DNA from: JBBECF01 sp040881945
Lineage (GTDB): Bacteria > Pseudomonadota > Alphaproteobacteria > Dongiales > Dongiaceae
Length of the DNA: 6,931 nucleotides
Reading direction: 5' to 3'
NCBI GenBank assembly: GCA_040881945.1
Contig: JBBECF010000043.1
Location: 1-6,931, forward strand
Each line of letters starts with the position of its first letter. The stretch's first letter is position 1. Under the pieces are notes generated by a model. The model saw nothing but the letters and a program-made list of their open reading frames with translations, did not search any database and had not been told where the DNA came from. A program made the position numbers and the translations under genes. Shown here piece after piece: positions 1 through 5,765 of the stretch.

Positions 1-46
1 CCTGTTACCCATGTCCCCGGTCTATCCTGTTACCTATGTAGCCGGT
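1..46. repeat. Two-copy 25-bp-period direct repeat
   Basis: The block CCTGTTACCCATGTCCCCGGT (1-21) recurs as CCTGTTACCTATGTAGCCGGT (26-46), with three mismatches over 21 bases and a period of 25. Sequence of this flavour (GTTACCCATGT...CCGGT in twos) is, from memory, often found at the edges of insertion sequences in GC-rich proteobacteria. This is therefore probably the tail of an IS element or a dispersed intergenic repeat that continues beyond the left edge. No transposase is visible in the window, so the IS assignment is a guess. The repeat itself is directly seen. Confidence 0.6.
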
Positions 47-62
47 TTGGACCGGGTCCCCT

Positions 63-86
63 CCCTCTCCCACGTTGGGGAGAGGG
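63..86. repeat. REP-like palindrome (9-bp stem, 6-base loop)
   Basis: CCCTCTCCC (63-71) pairs perfectly with GGGAGAGGG (78-86) around the loop ACGTTG. The CCCTCTCCC-loop-GGGAGAGGG form is a familiar dispersed intergenic palindrome in GC-rich proteobacteria. It could stop transcripts arriving from the left, but no T-run follows, so it is not called as an intrinsic terminator. It lies 50 bases upstream of the start codon of the first gene. Confidence 0.65.
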
Positions 87-136
87 CAATTCATCTCGTG
101 ACTTTGCCAATCCGAATACGTCAAAATTCCGTTGCC

Positions 137-2122
137 ATGCCGCAGCCGTTCCCGCATTTGTTCCAGCCGCTCGGCTTGCGCCACGTCACGCTGAAGCACC
201 GGCTCACCTTCGGCGCGCACACGGCGAACATGAGCCGGGACGGCCTGCCGGCGGACCGCCACCTCGGCTATTACCTGGAGCGCGCGATCGGCGGCGCCGC
301 GATGATCGTCGTCGAGCCGGTGCCGGCGCACCGCACGGCCGTGCTGACGCGCGGCAACTTTCGTCCTGCGGACGATGCGGTCGTGCCGCATTTCCGGCGC
401 ATCACCGACGCCTGCCACGAACACGGCGCGGCGATGATCCAGCAGATCTACCACGTTGGCGCCCATGGCGACTGGGATAACTCGTTCGAGCCCAACTGGT
501 CGCCGGCCGGCCTGCCGTCGATGCACGATTCCGACGGCAGCCACGCCATGACCGGGGCCGAAATCGAGGAGGTCGTCGAGGGCTTCGCCCAGGCCGCGCG
601 GCGGGCCAAGGACGCCGGCTTCGACGGCTGCGAGCTGATGGCCGCCTACAACGCGCTGATCGAGCAGTTCTGGTCGCCCCTGACCAACCGCCGCGACGAC
701 CGCTGGGGCGGCGGCTTCGAGAACCGGATGCGCTTCTCCGCCGCCGCGCTCGAACGCATCCGGGCGGTCTGCGGCGACGACTTCATCGTCGGCATGGCGA
801 TCAGCGTCGACCCGACCCAGCCCGACGTGCTGTCGCTCGCCGACCAGCAGGAGATCGCCGCCTGGCACGACGCGCGCGGCCTCTACGACTACGTCACCGT
901 CGGCACCGGCAGCTATTACGACTTCACCCGCATCATCCCGGCCTTCCTCTATGAGGACAAGCTCGGGCCGCCCTTCGCCGAGGCGATCAAGCGGGTCGTG
1001 CGCCACGCGCGCGTCCAGGCCGAAAGCCACATCCGCACGCCGGAGAACGCCGATTACGTGATCGCATCGGGCCAGGCCGACATGGTCAGCATCGTGCGCG
1101 GCCAGATCGCCGACCCGCACATGGCCGCGAAGGCGGCCGCCGGCCGGCCCGAGGACATCCGGCCGTGCATCTCGTGCAACCAGATGTGCTGGGGCCGGCG
1201 GTCGCGCGACTACTGGATCTCCTGCCTGGTCAACCCGTCGGTCGGGCGCGAGTCCCAGTGGGGCGGCGACCGCTTCGCCGCTGCGACGCGGCCGCGCCGG
1301 ATCCTGGTGGTGGGCGGCGGGCCGGCCGGCCTCGAAGCCGCGCGGGTCGCCGCCGAGCGCGGCCATCGGGTGACGCTGGCCGAGGCCGCCGACCGGCTCG
1401 GCGGCCAGTTCCGCCTGGCCGGCGAGCAGCCGCGCCGCGCCCAGATTCTCGACCTCATCGCCTGGTACGAGGGCCAGCTCGGGCGCCTCCAGGTCGTCGT
1501 CCGGTTGAACGCGCCGATGGACGCCGGCGAGGTGCGCGGGTTCGGCGCCGACGCCGTGGTGCTGGCGACCGGCTCGCAGCCGGCGCGCACCGGTTTCCAG
1601 CGGGCGCTGCCCGGCGTCGCGCGCCTGCCCGGGATCGAGCGCGGCAACGTCTGGGCGGTCGAGGACGTGATGGCGCGCGCGGCGCGGCCGGGCAAGCGCG
1701 TGCTGCTGCTCGACGACGGCGGCAACTGGCGCGGCGCCGGCACCGCCTGGCACCTCGCCGAGCGCGGCCACGCGGTGACGCTGCTGACGCCCGACTCGAC
1801 AGTCGGCCGCGAGATCGTCCGGACGGGGTCCGAGTTCCCGATGCGCCGCCGGCTGCGCGGCCTCGGCGTCCGCTTCGTCACCGACGCCGCCGTGACGGCG
1901 TGGCACGGCGACGGCGCGACGGTCCTCGACTTTCTCACCGGGGGCGAGGCGCGGTTGCCCTGCGATGCCCTGGTGCTGGCGACCGCCAACCGGGCCGAGA
2001 ACGAGCTGGCCGAGGCGCTGCGCGACTCCGGGATCGAGCTGCACGCCGTCGGCGACTGCGTGGCGCCGCGCCACGCGCCGGCCGCGACCTACGAGGGCCG
2101 CAGGGTCGGCCTGGCGCTTTGA
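137..2122 (+). CDS. FMN/4Fe-4S/FAD oxidoreductase, TMADH/dienoyl-CoA reductase type (putative N-methyl amino acid demethylase)
   Basis: The 661-aa product has the three-part plan of trimethylamine dehydrogenase and 2,4-dienoyl-CoA reductase. An FMN-binding TIM barrel (about 5-340, old yellow enzyme family) includes the conserved stretch SPLTNRRDDRWGGGFENRMRF at about 180-200. A 4Fe-4S site follows with C344-x2-C347-x3-C351-x11-C363, then an FAD/dinucleotide region with GGGPAG at 393-398, ATGS at 477-480 and VGDC at 638-641. Two usual old yellow enzyme features are changed: the HxxN/HxxH substrate pair reads M168-A-A-Y171, and the flavin-contacting Arg of the 'GVRLS' strand is Ala221. The protein resembles, from memory, alphaproteobacterial proteins annotated as N-methylproline demethylase or dimethylamine dehydrogenase. 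Such an enzyme would oxidise an N-methyl group and pass electrons FMN to Fe-S to an acceptor. An upstream ATG at 11 was rejected because the extra 42 codons run through repeats and the family starts near MPQPFPHLFQPL. No clear Shine-Dalgarno sequence precedes 137. Family is certain; substrate is inferred. Confidence 0.9.
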   Translation: MPQPFPHLFQPLGLRHVTLKHRLTFGAHTANMSRDGLPADRHLGYYLERAIGGAAMIVVEPVPAHRTAVLTRGNFRPADDAVVPHFRRITDACHEHGAAMIQQIYHVGAHGDWDNSFEPNWSPAGLPSMHDSDGSHAMTGAEIEEVVEGFAQAARRAKDAGFDGCELMAAYNALIEQFWSPLTNRRDDRWGGGFENRMRFSAAALERIRAVCGDDFIVGMAISVDPTQPDVLSLADQQEIAAWHDARGLYDYVTVGTGSYYDFTRIIPAFLYEDKLGPPFAEAIKRVVRHARVQAESHIRTPENADYVIASGQADMVSIVRGQIADPHMAAKAAAGRPEDIRPCISCNQMCWGRRSRDYWISCLVNPSVGRESQWGGDRFAAATRPRRILVVGGGPAGLEAARVAAERGHRVTLAEAADRLGGQFRLAGEQPRRAQILDLIAWYEGQLGRLQVVVRLNAPMDAGEVRGFGADAVVLATGSQPARTGFQRALPGVARLPGIERGNVWAVEDVMARAARPGKRVLLLDDGGNWRGAGTAWHLAERGHAVTLLTPDSTVGREIVRTGSEFPMRRRLRGLGVRFVTDAAVTAWHGDGATVLDFLTGGEARLPCDALVLATANRAENELAEALRDSGIELHAVGDCVAPRHAPAATYEGRRVGLAL

Positions 2123-2124
2123 CA

Positions 2125-3066
2125 ATGCGGCTGGTGAGCGCCGAAGAGGTCCACGCCGCGCTCGACTATCCGTCGCTGGTCGAGGCGTTGCGCGAAACGT
2201 TCCGCCGCGGCGTCGATCTTGTGGAGCGGGTCGGATTGGCCGAGCCGCGCCGCGACGGCCGGCAAAACGACTGGCTGCTGCTGCCGGCCTGGCAGTTCGG
2301 GCGGAACTTCGGGGCGAAGCTGGTCAGCGTCTTCCCCGGCAACGCGGCGAAGGGGCTCGCCTCGGTGCAAGGCCTGTATCTGCTGTTCGACGGGACGACC
2401 GGCCTGCCGCTCGCGGCCATCGACGGGGCGGCGCTGACCCTGCGCAAGACCGCCGCCAACTCGGCGCTGGCGGCGACGTATCTGGCCCGCGACGACGCGG
2501 CGACGCTGCTGATGGTCGGGGCCGGCGCGCTCGCGCCTCACTTGATCGCCGCGCACGCCGCGGTCCGGCCGATCCGCCGCGTGCTCATCTGGAACCGCTC
2601 AGGCGACCGGGCCGCGCGGTTGGCCGCCGAGCTCGACCGGCCCGGCCGCGCGGTCGAGGCGGTGGCGGACCTCGAACCGGCCTGCCGCGCCGCCGACGTG
2701 ATCTCATGCGCCACCATGGCGACCGAACCGCTCGTTCAGGGCGCGTGGCTCCGGCCCGGCACGCATCTCGACCTGGTCGGCGGCTTCCGCCCCGACATGC
2801 GCGAGGCCGACGACGAGGCGGTCCGGCGCGCGCGCGTGTTCGTCGATGCGCGGTTCACGACCCTCGACCACTGCGGCGACGTGTTCCAGCCGCTGACCGA
2901 CGGCCTGCTGACCGAGTCCGAGATCACCGACGGCTTCGAGCTCGCCCGCGGCGAGCGGCCGGGCCGGCGCTCGGCCGACGAGATCACGCTGTTCAAGTCC
3001 GGCGGCGGCGGCCACGAGGACCTCGGCACGGCCCAGCATTTGATGGCCAGGCTGGCGGCCGGGTGA
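2125..3066 (+). CDS. Ornithine cyclodeaminase/mu-crystallin family protein, probable delta-1-pyrroline-2-carboxylate reductase
   Basis: The 313-aa product has the length of this NAD(P)-binding family. Visible signatures are GAKLVSVFPGN with K65, the substrate-binding stretch ALTLRKTAANSALA with R107, a Rossmann loop VGAGALAPH at 131-139, LVGGFRPDMREAD at 217-229, and TLFKSGGGGHEDL at 288-300. The glycine-rich 'FKSGGGGH' form is, from memory, typical of the branch annotated as delta-1-pyrroline-2-carboxylate or piperideine-2-carboxylate reductase, rather than true ornithine cyclodeaminases ('FKSVG'). That branch reduces the cyclic imine to proline or pipecolate with NAD(P)H. The ATG lies 2 bases after the previous stop, so the two genes are probably co-transcribed and translationally coupled, which fits one pathway for proline-like compounds. 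The reading frame stays open upstream of 2125, but that part overlaps the previous gene in another frame and is arginine-rich shadow. True cyclodeaminase activity cannot be excluded from sequence. Confidence 0.88.
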   Translation: MRLVSAEEVHAALDYPSLVEALRETFRRGVDLVERVGLAEPRRDGRQNDWLLLPAWQFGRNFGAKLVSVFPGNAAKGLASVQGLYLLFDGTTGLPLAAIDGAALTLRKTAANSALAATYLARDDAATLLMVGAGALAPHLIAAHAAVRPIRRVLIWNRSGDRAARLAAELDRPGRAVEAVADLEPACRAADVISCATMATEPLVQGAWLRPGTHLDLVGGFRPDMREADDEAVRRARVFVDARFTTLDHCGDVFQPLTDGLLTESEITDGFELARGERPGRRSADEITLFKSGGGGHEDLGTAQHLMARLAAG

Positions 3067-3085
3067 GCGGGTGCCGCCGCCGCGA

Positions 3086-3099
3086 TTGATCCACGTCAA
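3086..3099 (+). promoter_or_regulatory. FNR/FixK-type binding site upstream of ubiTUV
   Basis: TTGAT-CCAC-GTCAA matches the FNR/ANR/FixK consensus TTGAT-N4-ATCAA at 9 of 10 defined bases, the ATCAA half reading GTCAA, a common variant in alphaproteobacteria. The symmetry extends one base each side (ATTGA...TCAAT, 3085-3100). It is the only such site I noticed and lies in the 111-base gap before ubiT, with its centre about 85 bases upstream of the ATG. If used at the usual -41.5, transcription would begin near 3134. I see no convincing -10 hexamer there, but GC-rich promoters often lack one. Its place before genes for anaerobic ubiquinone synthesis makes activation at low O2 the natural reading. 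Confidence 0.75.
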
Positions 3100-3164
3100 T
3101 GCGGCCGCGGCGCGGCGGCGCGACAGGGGTACCGAGACCCGACCGCCGCACCGAACCCATTCCC

Positions 3165-3168
3165 GGAG
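3165..3168 (+). promoter_or_regulatory. Ribosome binding site of ubiT
   Basis: GGAG ends 9 bases before the ATG at 3178 and supports that start over other in-frame candidates. Confidence 0.6.
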
Positions 3169-3177
3169 ACCGCCCCT

Positions 3178-3843
3178 ATGCCGCCCGTGTCGCCCGCGCT
3201 GCTCGCCGGGCTGTTATTGCGGCCGATCCCGAAGGCGCTGCTGCGGCCGCCGCTTGCCCTGGCGATGGACCGGATGGTCCGGCGCCACCCGCGTGTGTTC
3301 GAACGCTTGCGGCATCTCGCGGGCGCGCTCGTCGTCATCGATCCCGTGGACCTGCCGTTCGCCCTGGCGCTGGACTTCGCGCCGCCGCCGCGCGGGCCCG
3401 GCTTGCGCGTCGCGGCCGATTCCGATGTCGTGGCCGCGCGCGCGACGGTGCGCGGGCCGTTGGCCGCCCTCGTCGATCTGCTCGAGGCGCGGCTCGACGG
3501 CGACGCCCTGTTCTTTTCGCGCGATTTGACGATCGAGGGCGACACCGAGGCGGTCGTCGCCCTGCGCAACGCCGTGGACGGCGAGGAGATCCGCCTGGCC
3601 GAGGACCTGGCGTCGATCCTCGGCCCCTTGGGCGGCCCGGCGCGCGATCTTGCGGCGCTCGCCGGCCGCGTCCTCGGCCAGGCGGCCCGCGACCTCGAGC
3701 GCCTGCGCGCGGCCCTGGTCGCGCCGGCGCTGCACCGCTCGGACGCCCTCGCCGGAGACCTGCACCGCCTGCGCGACCGGGTGGCGGCGCTGGAACGGCG
3801 GCGCGCGCCGGCGCGTCCGGCCGAACCGGGAGGCGGCGCGTGA
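3178..3843 (+). CDS. ubiT: UbiT, SCP2-domain lipid-binding factor of anaerobic ubiquinone synthesis
   Basis: The 221-aa product carries an SCP2 (sterol carrier protein 2) domain at roughly 45-135. The diagnostic UbiT stretch is FFSRDLTIEGDTEAVVALRN at 112-131, which parallels the FF-R-L-IEGDTE-G-VKN motif of E. coli UbiT (YhbT). UbiT is known to bind prenyl-quinone intermediates and to be required for O2-independent ubiquinone synthesis. The N-terminal 30 residues are hydrophobic and amphipathic (LLAGLLLRPIPKALLRPPLA), which would suit membrane contact. After the SCP2 domain there is an alanine/arginine-rich, probably helical tail of about 60 residues with a heptad-like end (DLHRLRDRVAALERRR, about 194-209). 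That makes this protein about 45 residues longer than the E. coli one. It is the first gene after the FNR-type site, and its TGA overlaps the ubiU ATG by one base. The GC-rich DNA allows long antisense frames here, but none resembles a protein family. Confidence 0.92.
   Translation: MPPVSPALLAGLLLRPIPKALLRPPLALAMDRMVRRHPRVFERLRHLAGALVVIDPVDLPFALALDFAPPPRGPGLRVAADSDVVAARATVRGPLAALVDLLEARLDGDALFFSRDLTIEGDTEAVVALRNAVDGEEIRLAEDLASILGPLGGPARDLAALAGRVLGQAARDLERLRAALVAPALHRSDALAGDLHRLRDRVAALERRRAPARPAEPGGGA
3828..3833 (+). promoter_or_regulatory. Ribosome binding site of ubiU
   Basis: GGGAGG inside the last codons of ubiT lies 9 bases before the ATG at 3843. It fixes that ATG, in the overlap TGATG, as the start of ubiU. 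Confidence 0.65.
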
Positions 3844-4879
3844 TGGCCCCGGGTCTCGATCTCGTCTGCCCGGCAGGGACGCCGGCGGCATTGCGTGCGG
3901 CGGTCGAGGCCGGCGCCGATTCCGTCTATGTCGGCTTCGACGACGAGACCAACGCACGCAACTTTCCCGGCCTGAACTTCAGCCGCGCCGACCTCAGCGA
4001 CGGCCTGGCCTTCGCCCATGACCGCGGGCGCAACGTCTTTGTCGCGATCAACACCTTCCCGCGCGCCGGCGACGCCGGCCCCTGGCACCGCGCGGTGGAC
4101 GACGCCGCGGCGCTCGGCGCCGACGCGGTGATCCTCGCCGATCTCGGCCTGCTCGATTACGCCCAGCGCGCGCATCCGGGCCTGCGCCGGCACCTGTCGG
4201 TGCAGGCCTCGGCCTCGCACGCCGAGTCGATCCGCTTCTATCACCGCGAGTTCGGGGTCAGACGCGTGGTGCTGCCGCGCGTGCTCACGGTCGCCGACAT
4301 CGCCGTCCTCAACGCCGCGATCCCGGTCGAGACCGAGGTCTTCGCCTTCGGCGGCATGTGTCCGATGGCGGAAGGCCGCTGCGCCCTGTCGTCCTATGTC
4401 ACCGGACGCTCGCCGAACATGTGGGGCGTCTGCTCGCCGGCCAGCCACGTGCGCTACGAGACGCGCGACGGGCGCCTGGTGTCGCGGCTCGGCGGCGTCA
4501 CCATCAACGTCTTCGAAGAAGGCGAGGCGGCGGGATATCCGACGCTGTGCAAGGGGCGCTTCGTCGCCGGCGGCGCGGCGGGATACCTGTTCGAGGAGCC
4601 GGTCAGCCTCAACGCCGGCGACATCCTGCGCGAGTTGATGGCCGCCGGCGTGACCGCGCTCAAGATCGAGGGCCGGCAGCGCGGGCGCGCCTATGTGGCG
4701 CAGGTCGTCGCCGCGTTCCGCCGCCTGATCGACGCCTGCCGCGACGACCGGCCGGCGCCGGCCGACGACCTGCGCAGCCTGCGCGGGGGGGGGGGNNNNN
4801 NNNNNATTTGCGCAGCCTGCGGGCGCTGGCCGAGGGCCAGCGCGAGACCGCCGGCGCCTACCGGCGCGATTGGCGATGA
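3843..4879 (+). CDS. ubiU: UbiU, 4Fe-4S U32-family subunit of the anaerobic ubiquinone hydroxylase (interrupted by a scaffold gap)
   Basis: Translation from the ATG at 3843 gives MAPGLDLVCPAGTPAALRAA, the typical start of UbiU (YhbU), with DDETNARNFPGLNFS at 33-47. The protein belongs to peptidase family U32 but acts with UbiV in O2-independent hydroxylation of the ubiquinone ring. The four cluster cysteines are C173, C180, C197 and C236, exactly four residues further on than E. coli C169, C176, C193 and C232. The reading frame is clean to R314 (4784), where a poly-G run and ten N begin. After the gap the end of the protein (LRSLRALAEGQRETAGAYRR, then DWR and stop) appears in another frame. 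A 13-base block occurs on both sides of the gap, offset by 38 bases. Collapsing it rejoins the frames and gives 332 aa, against 331 for E. coli UbiU. I therefore call it an intact gene with an assembly error, not a pseudogene. The stop overlaps the ubiV start by four bases (ATGA). Confidence 0.93.
4768..4821. repeat. Duplicated contig ends around the gap
   Basis: TGCGCAGCCTGCG at 4771-4783 is repeated exactly at 4809-4821. Extending three bases leftwards adds one match and two mismatches (ACC against ATT). This is best read as the same genomic bases reported twice, once at the end of the left contig and once at the start of the right one. It is not a biological repeat: both copies encode the same LRSLR of UbiU. 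Confidence 0.85.
4785..4805. other. Poly-G run plus ten-N scaffold gap
   Basis: Eleven consecutive G (4785-4795) run straight into ten N (4796-4805). A terminal G homopolymer is the usual mark of no-signal cycles in two-colour Illumina chemistry, and a round ten-N block looks like a placeholder for an unmeasured gap. Neither should be treated as genomic sequence. Confidence 0.85.
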
Positions 4880-5763
4880 CGGCCCGGCTGTCGCTCGGCC
4901 CCGTGTTCTTCAACTGGCCGGCGGCCGAGCTGCGCGACTTCTATTTCCGCGTCGCCGACGAGGCGGCGGTGGACAGCGTGCATCTGGGCGAGGTCGTGTG
5001 CGCCAAGCGCGCGCCGTTCTTCGCCCCCTATTTCGCCGACGTTGTCGAGCGCCTGCGCGCCGCCGGCAAGGAGGTCGTGCTGTCGACGGTGGCGCTGCCG
5101 GCCGACGACCGCGAGGTCGCGGCGGCGCGCGAGCTCGCCGCCGACGGCGACCTGCTGGTCGAGGCCAACGACCTCGGCATTGCCGGGCTGCTGGCCGGCC
5201 GCGCCCACGTCATCGGGCCGTTTGTCAACGTCTACAACGAGGACACGCTGGCGTTCCTGGCGGCGCGCGGCGCCGTGCGCGTGTGCCTGCCGCCCGAGCT
5301 GCCGGCGGCCTCACTGGCGGCGCTCGCCGCCGGCCCCGGACCGGAGCTCGAGGTCATCGCCTTCGGCCGGCTGCCGCTGGCCATCTCGGCGCGCTGCTTC
5401 CACGCCCGCGCGCGCGGCCTGCACAAGGACGGCTGCCGCTTCGTCTGCGCCGACGACCCGGACGGCCTCACCGTGCGCAGCCTCGACGACGAGCCGTTCC
5501 TGGCCGTCAACGGCACGCAGACCCTGTCCTTCACCTGCTGCAACCTGGCGGGCGAGCTCGGCGCCCTCTGCAAGATGGGCATCGGGCGCTTCCGGCTGTC
5601 GCCGCAGCGGACCGACATGGTCGCGGTCGCCGCCGTCTTCCGCGCCGCCCTCGACGGGCGGGTCGAGGCGGGCGAAGCCACGGCCCGGCTGGGCGCGCTG
5701 TTCCCACAGGCGCCGTTCGCGAACGGCTTTTTCCACGGCGTCGAGGGCCGCCGACTGATGTGA
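4876..5763 (+). CDS. ubiV: UbiV, 4Fe-4S U32-family subunit of the anaerobic ubiquinone hydroxylase
   Basis: The 295-aa product starts MTARLSLGPVFFNWP and has the UbiV (YhbV) signature VDSVHLGEVVCAKR at 32-45. The expected cluster ligands are C42, C174, C187 and C191, with the same 13- and 4-residue steps as E. coli C180, C193 and C197, and with C42 matching C39. Extra cysteines at 137, 221, 222 and 232 are not known ligands. With UbiU it is known to form a heterodimer carrying two 4Fe-4S clusters that hydroxylates ubiquinone precursors without O2, using prephenate as oxygen donor. I chose the ATG at 4876, which overlaps the ubiU stop as ATGA. An in-frame TTG at 4870 would add only two residues and has no ribosome site of its own, so translation is probably coupled to ubiU. 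The end (PFANGFFHG...) is normal for the family, so the gene is complete. Confidence 0.95.
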   Translation: MTARLSLGPVFFNWPAAELRDFYFRVADEAAVDSVHLGEVVCAKRAPFFAPYFADVVERLRAAGKEVVLSTVALPADDREVAAARELAADGDLLVEANDLGIAGLLAGRAHVIGPFVNVYNEDTLAFLAARGAVRVCLPPELPAASLAALAAGPGPELEVIAFGRLPLAISARCFHARARGLHKDGCRFVCADDPDGLTVRSLDDEPFLAVNGTQTLSFTCCNLAGELGALCKMGIGRFRLSPQRTDMVAVAAVFRAALDGRVEAGEATARLGALFPQAPFANGFFHGVEGRRLM

Positions 5764-5765
5764 CC

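Noticed and set aside
63..86. Intrinsic terminator at the left-edge palindrome
   Set aside because: The stem is good but no T-run follows on either strand, so it is recorded only as a palindrome.
104..128. Possible sigma-70 promoter before the first gene (TTGCCA at 104-109)
   Set aside because: No acceptable -10 hexamer occurs at a suitable spacing.
11..136. 42-codon N-terminal extension of the first gene
   Set aside because: The extra codons translate the direct repeats and the palindrome. Family members begin at the equivalent of the ATG at 137.
5..2125. 706-aa open frame on the minus strand opposite the flavoenzyme gene
   Set aside because: It is an arginine/alanine/glycine-rich shadow typical of GC-rich DNA, with no family motif. 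The plus strand encodes a complete, motif-rich oxidoreductase.
4870..4875. TTG at 4870 as the ubiV start
   Set aside because: It adds only two residues. The ATG at 4876 forms the classic ATGA overlap with the ubiU stop and matches the family N-terminus.
4358..4879. Separate 173-aa gene spanning the gap
   Set aside because: Before the gap it is out of frame with ubiU and is arginine-rich nonsense. Only its last 23 residues, after the gap, are real, and they are the C-terminus of UbiU.
3843..4879. ubiU as a frameshifted pseudogene, or as a U32 protease
   Set aside because: The frame change is explained exactly by the 38-base duplicated contig ends. The cysteine pattern and operon mark it as the quinone hydroxylase subunit and not a collagenase-type peptidase.
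3096..4913. 605-aa minus-strand open frame across ubiT, ubiU and the gap
   Set aside because: It runs through the N block, has low-complexity Arg/Ala composition and no recognisable domain, and lies opposite two well-supported genes.
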